From Inia geoffrensis (lineage: Eukaryota; Chordata; Mammalia; Artiodactyla; Iniidae), in assembly GCA_036417435.1 (NCBI GenBank), contig CM070905.1:17957592-18021591 (forward strand): 64,000 bases of DNA, read 5' to 3'. Under the pieces are notes generated by a model. The model was not told the DNA's origin, searched no databases, and worked only from the letters and a program-made list of their open reading frames with translations. Position numbers and translations under genes: made by a program. Below, piece by piece: positions 55,421-64,000 of the stretch (the stretch's first letter is position 1; each line of letters starts with the position of its first letter).

Positions 55421-56963
55421 ACTTTTTTTTTTTTTTCTTTCTTACTTTTCTTGAACATTTTATTTCCATTCAGAGCTTAGCAATTACTTTAGCTTCACAT
55501 TATTCTGTCATAAATGATAACCAAATGGCCTAAGTAGCTAAAATCATAAAACTATTATAAGCCAAGTCAATGGTATATATATAAAGTTAATATAAAATGA
55601 CAACTATACAGGTACACATTTGTTTTGAACCTTACTAGAAATATGCCAAAATAACAAGTTTTATTAAAGAATGAGGTCCTTGGGCAGAGGCGGAAGAAGA
55701 GTCATATCATCAAAAATTATTAGGAAAACTGTAGGTAAAAAGGCATCAGCCTACAATTTTAACCAAATAGAGGAGGAAAGGAGAGTACATCATCAGGGGC
55801 GATGACAGTTCAGAAAAATACATTTACCATCCATCACAAACTTTCTCACCATCTCAAGAGCTCAGCACAAGGCTTTCCAAGCATTGTTATTTTCCCACTA
55901 AGTTTCTTTATGTGGAACATAAACGTACATTTATGGTAACAACAGGATATTATACTGCTATTTAACCTGACAGCAAAAAACAGGAAAAAAACTTATTAGG
56001 GCCAGACTGGCCTCGGACCATCTCAATACACCTGAAAATAGGGGCAAAAAAATGAATCATTAAGAAACAGTATTCAAAGAGCACTATGTTATCTAATGTG
56101 ACTTATAAAACAAGTAAAATTCAGTAATCTTTGATGGAAAAAGCTGTAGCATTATTTGAAATGTAGGAATGTTTTGATGCTGGTTTTTTACTGAAGTGGT
56201 ACTCCAAGCCGTTAAGTTGGAACAAATTCCAAACTCACAATTACTTGCATCACCTCGGTTTAATAATCCAATAAATGACAAAAAAAGACAAACAATGAAA
56301 ACAGCAGCCTTGTTTGGCTCCCTCTGGATAAAATCTTCAGTTTTCCCATGGTTTTACCTAGAAATCCAGTTGTAGACTCAAACTGTGAATCCATTTCAGC
56401 TAATAATTTATTTTGATGTTTAACTTCATGGCCTATTTCAACGGAAAGAGATTTTATAGCAGTTACTTTGTTTCTCAGACTTTCTTCCTTTTTTTTTCTT
56501 TTGCGGTACGCAGGCCTCTCACTGTTGTGGCGTCTCCCGTGGCGGAGCACGGGCTCTGGACGCGCAGGCTCAGCGGCCATGGCTCACGGGCCCAGCCGCT
56601 CCGCGGCATGTGGGATCTTCCCAGACCGGGGCACGAACCCGTGTCCCCTGCATCGGCAGGCGGACTCTCAACCACTTGCGCCACCAGGGACGCCCTCCTC
56701 TGGGATTTTCCGTGAGTCTCTCATTTTCTTCTTCACAGTCACTATACCCACTGTTAGGGCAGCCATAGTTCCCATAGTTCCCAGGAGGTACTCCTTCACC
56801 CAGGCCTGCACGCCTCATCCTGCCAGAGGAGCGGGGGGCGGGAAAAGGCGGGCGGAGGGGTGCGTAGGAAGAGGCCGGGGGCCGCCCGGACTGCGTCCTC
56901 AGCACCAGGGCCCGGCGAAACACCAACTTCGTCCCCTAAGGCGCCACGACAGCAATGTAGTCT
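55421..56963 (-). pseudogene. BET1 processed pseudogene, split by a SINE
   Basis: The minus strand encodes [19 protein letters not shown] and [10 protein letters not shown] from 56,818, then after a SINE the segment [40 protein letters not shown] and [13 protein letters not shown], ending at a stop at 56,260. This is BET1, the ER-Golgi SNARE of about 118 residues, whose SNARE helix and tail are recognisable. The tail lacks several residues and the last membrane segment is altered. A parental 3' UTR seems to run on to the poly-A, seen as poly-T at 55,423-55,436. It lacks introns and has target duplications 'ctaggttgag' at 55,411-55,420 and 56,964-56,973, proving retrotransposition. The SINE breaks the frame, so no SNARE is made. 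Confidence 0.95.
56488..56696 (-). repeat. Cetacean CHR-2-like SINE inside the BET1 pseudogene
   Basis: The body 'gcaggctcagcggccatggctc' and the head 'gcgccaccagggacgccc' (minus strand) interrupt the BET1 retrocopy after its NERLTE codons. Confidence 0.92.
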
Positions 56964-57798
56964 CTAGGTTGAGTCGTAAAAGATAGGAGTTCAAGGGAAC
57001 AATCACAGGCAGAGTCAGGCAAAGGATTGGGTGAAAAGAGATCTCAGAAATTATAGGTTAAACAAAGGGCAGCCCAGAACATCAAGATTAGAAGTAAGGG
57101 CAAGAGGTGAAATTCTAAGGTACTCCAGAACCTTAGAGAGCTCCAGGTGCTCTTATACCTCTGATCTGTTATCTGTGGTACCCAGGGTTAAACTGTTTGA
57201 TCCCTGCCCCAGGCAGAATGCTCCAGCCATTAAAGAGACCCTGCATGGTGACTCTGAGCTCCAATACTCTTCAGAAGTGGAGTGTATTCATCCTCATTCA
57301 GCCACATGGCCTGTCTCACAAGTTGACGGATTCAGTGATGCTGCTGTGAGCACTGGTGGACTTGGAATCAGAAACGTCAACTTGAGACCTTGAATAAATC
57401 ATTTAGTCTCCCTGAATCTCCGTTTTTTGTTTCTAAGATGAGGTGAAAAAGACTTCATAGGGCTGCAAGAGGCTCAAATGAAATAAGGCATGTAAAAGTG
57501 TTTTGCAGCTACAAATATTATGTTTATTACTATCACTATTAAGCTTAAAATAGTCATTTATTTATGGAAGCTCTGTTAATTGGCAGCTGATCCCTTCTAT
57601 CCTCCTCTCAGACCCATGTGTTCCTAAGAATCCCCTGGAACTTGGTCCAACTGCAGATTCCCAGGCACCATCCCAAGCAATTCTGATTGAGTGGGTCTGG
57701 GTTGGTCCCGTGAGTTTGTAATTTAACAAGACCTTGAAGTAATTATGATGCAGGTGGTGACACAATCACACGCTGGAGAAACAGGAACTGAGTTCTCC

Positions 57799-57920
57799 TG
57801 GGTTGGCCAAAAAGCTCGTTCAGTTAATGAATACGTTGTTCAATAAAGTTCTTGGTGAAAATGAAAAAACGTGCCTTTTATTTTTACTTAAAACTGAATG
57901 AACTTGTTGGCCAGCCCAAT
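57799..57920. mobile_element. Miniature mariner (Mar1-like) with both inverted ends
   Basis: The left end 'gggttggccaaaaagctcgt' pairs with 'gaacttgttggccagccc' at the right. Between them is only the 3' part of the mariner ('gaatacgttgttcaataaag', 'ttcttggtgaaaatgaaaaa'). The transposase gene has been deleted, leaving a 122-base element. Confidence 0.88.
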
Positions 57921-58544
57921 ACAGTCAAATGTAGCAGGACTAAAGCCTCCTTCACCATTCTGAACTGAGTCTCCAAAAATGCTTCTGAACGCAACTGGTA
58001 CAATTAAGTTTGAGACGCCTGTAGGATACCCAAGTGGAAATGTCCCCACGTGTTTGGGTAGCAGCTCAGGAGAAAGGTCTGGGTTGGAGGTAAGATTTGG
58101 GAGTCACCAGTGTACAGGTAACAGATGAAGCCTTCACGAGGGTGGGGTAGGATAGCCGTGCTTCAGGTCCCAGCACTGCTTACTGTTTATGGGTCCCCAT
58201 TTGTTTTAGCTTCTACCAAAAAGAGTGTGTCTGGATGTCCCATGGTCTCCTCTTCCGGAGTTCTCTCTGCCCACAAATGGCACGATCAGATGCCCAAGTC
58301 AGAAACCTGCCAATCACTATCTCTGCTCCTCACTCATCTTAGCTAATTAATCACCAAGTTGAGCTGATTCCACTCCTCCATAATTCTCAAATCCTCCCCC
58401 TGACCCTGCAATCTTCATCCCCACTGCCACCGTCTAGTCTTGTCTCATGCTTGGAGTGCCACAGGCTCCTAGCTGACCTCCATCTTCCTTCCAGCCCTGT
58501 TCCCATCCAATCCAGCCTCCACTCTGAAGTCATCCGGCTCCTCC

Positions 58545-58650
58545 AACCAGCCAGAGCTAGTCCTGAGGGCAGACACCCTGGTCTTGCATATAATTGTGTC
58601 CCTGACACCTAGCACAGTGCCTGGCATCTAGTAGGTGTTCATTAAATGTT
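58545..58650 (+). repeat. L2 3' end fragment
   Basis: 'cacctagcacagtgcctggcatctagtaggtgttcattaaatgttt' is a diverged L2 terminus. Confidence 0.7.
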
Positions 58651-60780
58651 TACCGCTCGTCCCATCCCCATGCTCCGTGTCCTCCCTTCTCTCCCAACTC
58701 TAAGCCTCAAGGGCAAAGAGAGATTGTTAGATTGGAAGAAAAGATCACTTGTGGTTCACCTTATGGGCACCCGCATACTTTTCATTGTATAATGGAACTG
58801 CTGCGGGCCCCAATAGCACCTGCTTAAATGAACATCAGTCTACCTGTTACTTTCGTAGCAGGCACCAGAGCATAAACAGTAAAGGTTTAGTCAGACATGC
58901 TGGAGCTGATGAGTGAGCTGGAGAATCTAGTGCCTTCTCCGGTTACATAAAGACAACTCAGTTAAATGTCTCCAAAAATTTTGAAAGAGAGAGTAAAATG
59001 GTAGGAAGGGAAGATGGGGGAAGAGGAATGCTTTGGACAGGAAACCGGTCAGAAGCCCACAGAGCCTACACACTGGAGTGACCCAAGAGTTTACATTCCC
59101 TCTAACTGGGCTGTCCTGCTTGAATGTGGTGGGTCCACACTGAATTTGTCCTCATTTATAATTCAGTAAATTTTTATTGAGCCTGTACTATAAGCCAGAC
59201 ACTGCTTTAGGCAATGGGGATATAGTAACAAACGATTCAGACAAAAATGTCCGTTCTCATGAAGCATGTATTTTTGAGGGGGGAGGGGGACAGACAACAA
59301 ATAAGAAAAATATCTAGTTTGTTGGATGGTGATAAGTGCTATGGAGAAAGACAGAGCAAGGCAAGGGGGCTAGGAATTCTGGAGGTATAGAACTGCTATT
59401 TTGTACAGGATGATCAGACCTCTCTGAGAATGTGACACTAGTGCAAACGTGCGCAGCCTCCTTTGTGTGTTTGCTCAAATGAGCTATCCATATGGATATC
59501 TGGGAGAAGGCATGCCTGGTAGAGGAAAGAGCTCCTACTGAGGCCCAGAGGAACTGCATTTTGTTGATCAGAAAACCAGTCTTAGTTGGCTTTATAGGCT
59601 CTGGTTGGAAATTGCCATGGCAGTTGGAGGTGCAGGAGGTGGGAGCTGTGGCTTCAGCTTCAGGTGCCTTTAGGGGAATCTGATTCGCAACTTTCCTGAG
59701 GGGGAGCTTTGGGCGTTGGCTGCTTGTCAGGATTTCCCAAGTTCACTTTTGAAGATCTGAGATCCCAGTCAAAATAGGATTTGCCCGGGTCCTCAGTAAT
59801 CACAGAGGCGACTCTTCTTGCCTGCCCTGTGCGGCATGGCTGTTGGCCTGGGGTATGCTTACACCTTTGGAGACAGGTGAAGCAGGCAGCGTGGAACAGG
59901 TCTCTACCTTGTCTTGCCACGGGTTTTGCTTTTTGTTATATTTTCATGTTTCTCCAGTGCAGATCAGAACGCCTTTGGGGCTAAATTTCCATGCAGTAGG
60001 ATTGGAGGATCTGAGCAGAGTGGCAGTAATGATTCTGAGTAGTATTTTGACAAATACACAAAGCCATACCATTAGAGGGAAGGAGAAGGGAACAAACCTT
60101 GCAGTTTACTGATGGGCTATTCACTGTGCTACGCGTTTTCCATACTGATACATTATCTAAATACATTTTCATTATTACTCTGGAAGGTAGGTGGAAAGTA
60201 AGGCTCAAAGATATTGACTATTTCCCTGCTTACAAAAATATATGCACTTTATAAAAATGTCAAACAAAAAACCATAAAAAATAGGAAGTGAAAGTCCCTC
60301 AGAGTCTCACCTCTTAGAGGAAACAACTACAGGCGGTTAGTGTTCAATCTTCCTGAATTTTAAAAATGTACACGCAAGCACATACGCATACCTTTTTTTT
60401 TGCCCCCCAAGAAACTGGGACCATATTACACATATTGTTCTGAAAACTTGCCTTTTTTCTCAGAACAGTGTGCCTTGGTTATCGTGCTTTGTTAATAAAT
60501 CTTATTAATGAAAGCGGGCTTTTTGGGGAGTTAGAGCTCTCTGATAACACAACACCTGGTTGTGTGACTTAACACGAGTCACTTTGCCTCTTAGGACTAG
60601 TTTCCCCCATTTGTAAAACGAGGGCAGGCAGATCACAGAGGATTCCGCGAAGTAATGCCAACGAGCAGGGCACCTCAGCCCCTCGCCCGCCTCGTGACGA
60701 TCTGGGATAATCTCCAAGGTCCAGGCCTACTTGACTTGGACGGCAGCCGCCACTTTCAATAACTCAGATGACAAAGCCGC
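58651..60780. other. Intergenic region upstream of WDR91
   Basis: It holds old L2/MIR-like pieces (for instance 'ttttattgagcctgtactataagccagacactgc' near 59,170) and no recognisable gene. Short open frames have no family match. AT-rich until about 60.6 kb, where the CpG-rich WDR91 promoter begins. Confidence 0.55.
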
Positions 60781-60834
60781 TACCAGCGCTGCCAGAAAAC
60801 CCCGGCGGGTAGTGCTTCTTTCATTCGCTCTTGG

Positions 60835-61250
60835 AGCTGGGTGATGGTGTCGCGGGGCGGGGCCGGGCCGGAGCCGGGGCGGGGCCACAGACGCGCGGCG
60901 AGCGGTGCGTGCGGGCTGGTAGGCCAGCCGCGGCGTGACGTGATCGGCGACTGCGCCCGGCCCCGCCCCGCGCGGCCTAGGCCCCGCCCCTCCCGCCCTG
61001 GTCCGCCGCGGTCCCTTACGGCGCTGGCGCAGAGATGGCGGAGGCAGTGGAGCGCACAGACGAGCTGGTCCGCGAGTACCTGCTCTTCCGCGGCTTCACG
61101 CACACGCTGCGGCAGCTGGACGCCGAGATCAAGGCGGACAAGGAGAAGGGGTTCCGGGTGAGGGGCCGGCGGGCGCGGCGCGGGCAGAGACGGCCCCGAG
61201 GGAGCCCGGAGCTGGCTCTCCGCCAGCACTGCCTTCCGGGGCGGGAGCGG
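60835..61250 (+). promoter_or_regulatory. WDR91 CpG-island promoter
   Basis: The block is very GC- and CpG-rich, with repeated GC boxes ('gggcggggcc', 'ccccgccccg') and 'ggcgtgacgtgatcgg', a CRE-like TGACGTGA. It spans the first WDR91 exon. No TATA box was seen, as is usual for a housekeeping promoter; the exact start is not resolved. Confidence 0.75.
61035..61157 (+). CDS. WDR91: WDR91 exon 1 (coding start)
   Basis: 41 codons from [10 protein letters not shown] to DKEKGFR end at the donor 'TTCCGG|gtgagg'. The exon lies inside the CpG island. Confidence 0.95.
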
Positions 61251-63695
61251 CGCTGTCACCGCGCCAGGGGGGACCGTCGACATCAGCGCGTCCGACATTC
61301 GCTTGACAGATGCGGAACTGAGGCCCTGAGAGAGGACGTGACTTGCCTGAAGTTACCCAGCGAGTTAGGAGCATCGCCGAGGCTGGAGCCCAGGTGCCCT
61401 GACTCCTGGTCCGGGGCTCCCTTCTCCACCCCCAGCCTCTCAGCAGGTGCTGGCCAGTCATTGGTCAGGATGGCGATGAGGTTTTAGGAGATAACGTGGG
61501 GTAGATGTTTGGGATTTTGGCAGCAGAAGTATTCTGAAGTTGGCTTCCAGTGGCATTGGGAACAAAGGGGTCTGCAGCCCAACATGTTAGCTGGGTTCAA
61601 GTATCTGTTTGAAACGGCTTTATCAGTGACTCATTGGCAGTTTTGCTTCACGATTGAGGAAGACCTTGTGCATTTGAAAACATACTTCCCCTGCTCAGAC
61701 ATGATTTTCTGTTGAGAAGTTCTTGGAATTTATATGTGTGTGATTTGTGTGTATATTTGCTGGCTTCAGTTGGTGTTGGCAGGTGAATTGAGAGAGGCAG
61801 TGAGCTAGCAGCAAGAACACTGGAGGGGAGTTAGGAGACCTGGGTTCTTGTCTTGCCGAAGTTAGTGGCTACTTGGTGGTGGCAAAAGCAAATCATTTCA
61901 GCTGTCCAAGCCTCAGTGTTCCTGATCTATAAAATGGGTGTGTTGGAATGGTATCGATATTCAAAAGCCTTTCCTTCTTGTGTACTCTGGTATGATTGCT
62001 CGTCACACGGAGGTGACTCCTTTGGCTGACGCTCTGAGCAGCTGCCAGGACTTTGGTAGTGCTTTGAGGACTTGAAGGAGACAGTACATCTCACCATGAG
62101 CCTTGGAATCCTGGAATGGAGGAGTTAGGAGGAGCATGGGGATTGTCTCACTCTGTCTTTTTTGCTTTTTGAAATCTTAAGTAACTGAGACCAGAGAGTT
62201 GAAGTGACATTGCCAAGGTGGCTGAGTAAGTCAGAGGCAGATCCAAGCCCTGGACCCAGATCACCTTCTTCCTGGGCCAGGGTTACACCTGCAATTTCCA
62301 TGCTTGGTAGAGGGTCAAAACACATACCTACATCAGGAAAAAACCTAAAAGCTATTACGTTACTGTGTTTTGAAAGTTTTATAGATTGCTAACTTACAGA
62401 AAAAAAAAAAAAAAAGTAACATCCAGAAGCCACAGCAAGAGGAAAAAGCTGTGGAACGAGGAGAGAATTCCCTTCCGTCCTTCAGTGCCTTCTCCATCTC
62501 ATCTTTCTCTCACCAGGTGGACAAGATTGTGGACCAGCTGCAGCAGTTGATGCAGGTGTATGACTTGGCTGCCCTTCGGGATTATTGGAACTACCTGGAA
62601 CGTCGGCTTTTCAGCCGCTTGGAGGATATGTATAGACCCACCATCAACAAGCTGAAAACCAGCCTGTTCCGCTTTTATCTCGTCTACACAATCCAGGTGC
62701 TTTTGGTTTAGGGATTTCTTGGTGGAGAGAGTTCTTTGATCCAGAGATAGATTTTCTTTTAACGCCTAGGGACAGCTCTCTCTGTTACTCCTGGGAGAGG
62801 GTGAAACAGTCACAGTGCAAATTATTTTTGACTGTTTTCCTACTTTTTTTCTCCTTCTCATCTGTAGATGATTGGACTTGTCTTCCTCATTCCTATTTCC
62901 CATCTTGTTTGAAGCAAGTAAGCCTGGGTGGTATTTTGAAGAATATAAGTAGCTGGGTTAAAGTTTGAGTAATAAAGAGTATGGCTGACCTGGGGGAGTA
63001 AATCACTTAGATTATTTGAAAATCAACTAGGAATTAATTTTTAGGATGGCATTTATCATCAGGACTTTATTTTATTTTACTTATTAACTTTTTGAAGATT
63101 TTTTTGATGTGGACCATTTTTAAATTCTTTATTGAGTTTGTTACAATATTGCTTCTGTTTTATGTTTTGGTTTTTTGGTCCCAAGGCATGTGGGATCTTT
63201 GCTCCCCAACCAGGGATGGAAGCCGCACCCCCTGCATTGGAAGGCGAAGTCTTAACCACTGGACGGCCAGGGAGGTCCCTCAGGACTTTAGTTTAAACCA
63301 GCTTCTTTGAAGTTACAGGGAACTTGAGTGTGATGATTCTTTTGATTTTATAGAGTTCATAGATCATGTTTGGCCACTTACCCAGCAGGCCGATATTCAG
63401 AGGCTGTCTGCTGTGCGGTGGTGAAGAATCTTACCTCCGGACTTCTGTCTCTTCCCCTTCCTTGCTACCTCCTCTGTGTCTTGGCAGACAAACAGAAGTG
63501 ACAAGGCTCAGGAGTTCTTTGCAAAGCAGGCCACGGAGCTCCAGCACCAGGCCGAGTGGAAGGACTGGTTTGTCCTGCCCTTCCTGCCATCCCCAGACAC
63601 CAACCCCATCTTTGCTACCTACTTTTCTCGCCAGTGGGCCGACACCTTCATTGTGTCCCTGCACAACTTCCTGAGCGTCCTGTTTCAGTGCATGC
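61035..63695 (+). CDS. WDR91: WDR91, endosomal WD-repeat protein (5' three coding exons; 3' partial)
   Basis: Exons 61035-61157, 62517-62696 and 63488-63695 join in phase to the first 170 codons (plus one base) of WDR91, whose family length is about 747 residues. The start ATG sits in 'gcagagATGGCGG' and begins [20 protein letters not shown]. The next exon begins [20 protein letters not shown]. The third encodes [14 protein letters not shown] and [20 protein letters not shown] up to FLSVLFQCM. This is the N-terminal helical (CTLH/LisH-like) part; the coiled coil and WD40 domain lie beyond the window. WDR91 binds RAB7 and, with WDR81, restrains PI3-kinase complex activity during early-to-late endosome conversion. 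The third exon ends in an AT-AC-type donor. Confidence 0.95.
62517..62696 (+). CDS. WDR91: WDR91 exon 2
   Basis: The acceptor 'tttctctcaccag' and donor 'ATCCAG|gtgctt' enclose exactly 60 codons, including [20 protein letters not shown] and [10 protein letters not shown]. Confidence 0.95.
63101..63280 (-). repeat. Short tRNA-derived SINE
   Basis: 'tgatgtggaccatttttaaattctttattgag' at the left and 'cactggacggccagggaggtccc' at the right match the SINE at 27,440-27,613. It is in WDR91 intron 2. Confidence 0.86.
63488..63695 (+). CDS. WDR91: WDR91 exon 3 with AT-AC-type donor
   Basis: The acceptor is 'tgtcttggcag'. The 208 bases end ...CAGTGCATGC, followed at once by ATATCCTCTC, which resembles the U12 donor consensus ATATCCTT. 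The phase-1 end (one base, C) fits the next human residue, Pro. Confidence 0.88.
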
Positions 63696-63916
63696 ATATC
63701 CTCTCAGCTGCCCGGGGCCCAGGCTGAGGCAGCCCGACAACGTGATCAGTGGCCACTGCTCTTAATGCAATTGTTTCTTCTACAAAATGCCCAAGGACCA
63801 CTGTCATGTGTCACGTGAGGGGGCTGGACAGATTGTGGTTATTTTCATCAGTAGGCCGGAGATCGTAGGTCGGGAATTGTAATCATTATTACAGTTGTTC
63901 AGCAGCTCTGCTGCTG

Positions 63917-64000
63917 AATAGTGGACATGTGTGGGTGGGGACTGTACTAGCAGTGGGGGGATAGGAGCCCTCAAATAGTGGACATGTGTGGGTGGGGACT
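63917..64000. repeat. 57-bp tandem duplication reaching the window edge
   Basis: 27 bases beginning 'aatagtggacatgtgtgg' at 63,917 recur identically at 63,974-64,000, giving a 57-base period. More copies may follow beyond the window. Confidence 0.85.

Noticed and set aside
60780..61298. Minus-strand frame of 172 codons over the WDR91 CpG island
   Set aside because: Long open frames are expected by chance in very GC-rich DNA. The plus strand is WDR91 exon 1, and the minus-strand protein is low-complexity Pro/Arg/Ala with no known motif.
63755..63790. Branch-like 'ctcttaat' with 'ttcttctac' as the end of the WDR91 AT-AC intron
   Set aside because: The following bases do not encode the expected WDR91 continuation, and the resulting intron would be too short; the true end should lie beyond the window.
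1..64000. CRISPR arrays, operons, phage or bacterial mobile systems
   Set aside because: No regularly spaced identical direct repeats with unique spacers, no tightly packed ORFs and no bacterial gene signals were seen; the DNA is mammalian.

Overview
The window is nuclear DNA of a mammal, almost certainly a cetacean. Protein-coding exons are short, bounded by consensus splice sites and scattered through long introns. The background is full of tRNA-derived CHR-type SINEs, including the GC-rich subtype typical of whales and dolphins, together with cetartiodactyl L1 3' ends, a mariner remnant resembling the ruminant/cetartiodactyl Mar1 elements, and old MIR, L2, hAT and LTR repeats. Nothing bacterial or phage-like is present. 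I worked out all exon boundaries by hand from splice motifs, reading-frame phase and recalled protein family sequence.

Layout. (1) 1-19,546, plus strand: the 3' part of SLC23A4, the sodium-dependent nucleobase transporter SNBT1. Eight exons are visible (3047-19546), they join in perfect phase into 447 open codons, and the 5' exons lie before the window. Large introns hold L1, SINE and LTR insertions, including an L1 whose right target duplication ends 15 bases before an exon. (2) 21,388-39,679 (perhaps to 45,973), minus strand: STRA8, the retinoic-acid-induced meiotic initiator. Eight coding exons join in frame into 369 codons, and an additional 5' exon at 45,881-45,973 could add an N-terminal extension. 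SLC23A4 and STRA8 converge, with about 1.8 kb between their stop codons. (3) 44.0-44.4 kb: a GC-rich, promoter-like block with two inverted, nearly identical DR2 retinoic-acid response elements, three CCAAT boxes and a GC box, inside the long 5' intron of STRA8. (4) 46.2-61.0 kb: an intergenic stretch with an LTR, an L1, an S100A10 processed pseudogene, many SINEs, a BET1 processed pseudogene (itself split by a SINE) and a miniature mariner. (5) 61,035-63,695, plus strand: the first three coding exons of WDR91, starting in a CpG island. The third exon ends at what looks like a U12-type AT-AC splice donor.

The order SLC23A4 / STRA8 / WDR91, with STRA8 and WDR91 divergent, agrees with what I recall of human 7q33, where SLC23A4 is a pseudogene. 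The three genes do not form one pathway: SLC23A4 imports nucleobases, STRA8 drives meiotic entry, and WDR91 acts in endosome maturation. I see no undescribed 'system'. The points most worth checking are the U12-like donor in WDR91, the paired DR2 elements at STRA8, the intact nucleobase transporter, the G-quadruplex-prone repeat in a STRA8 intron, and the L1 next to a splice acceptor.
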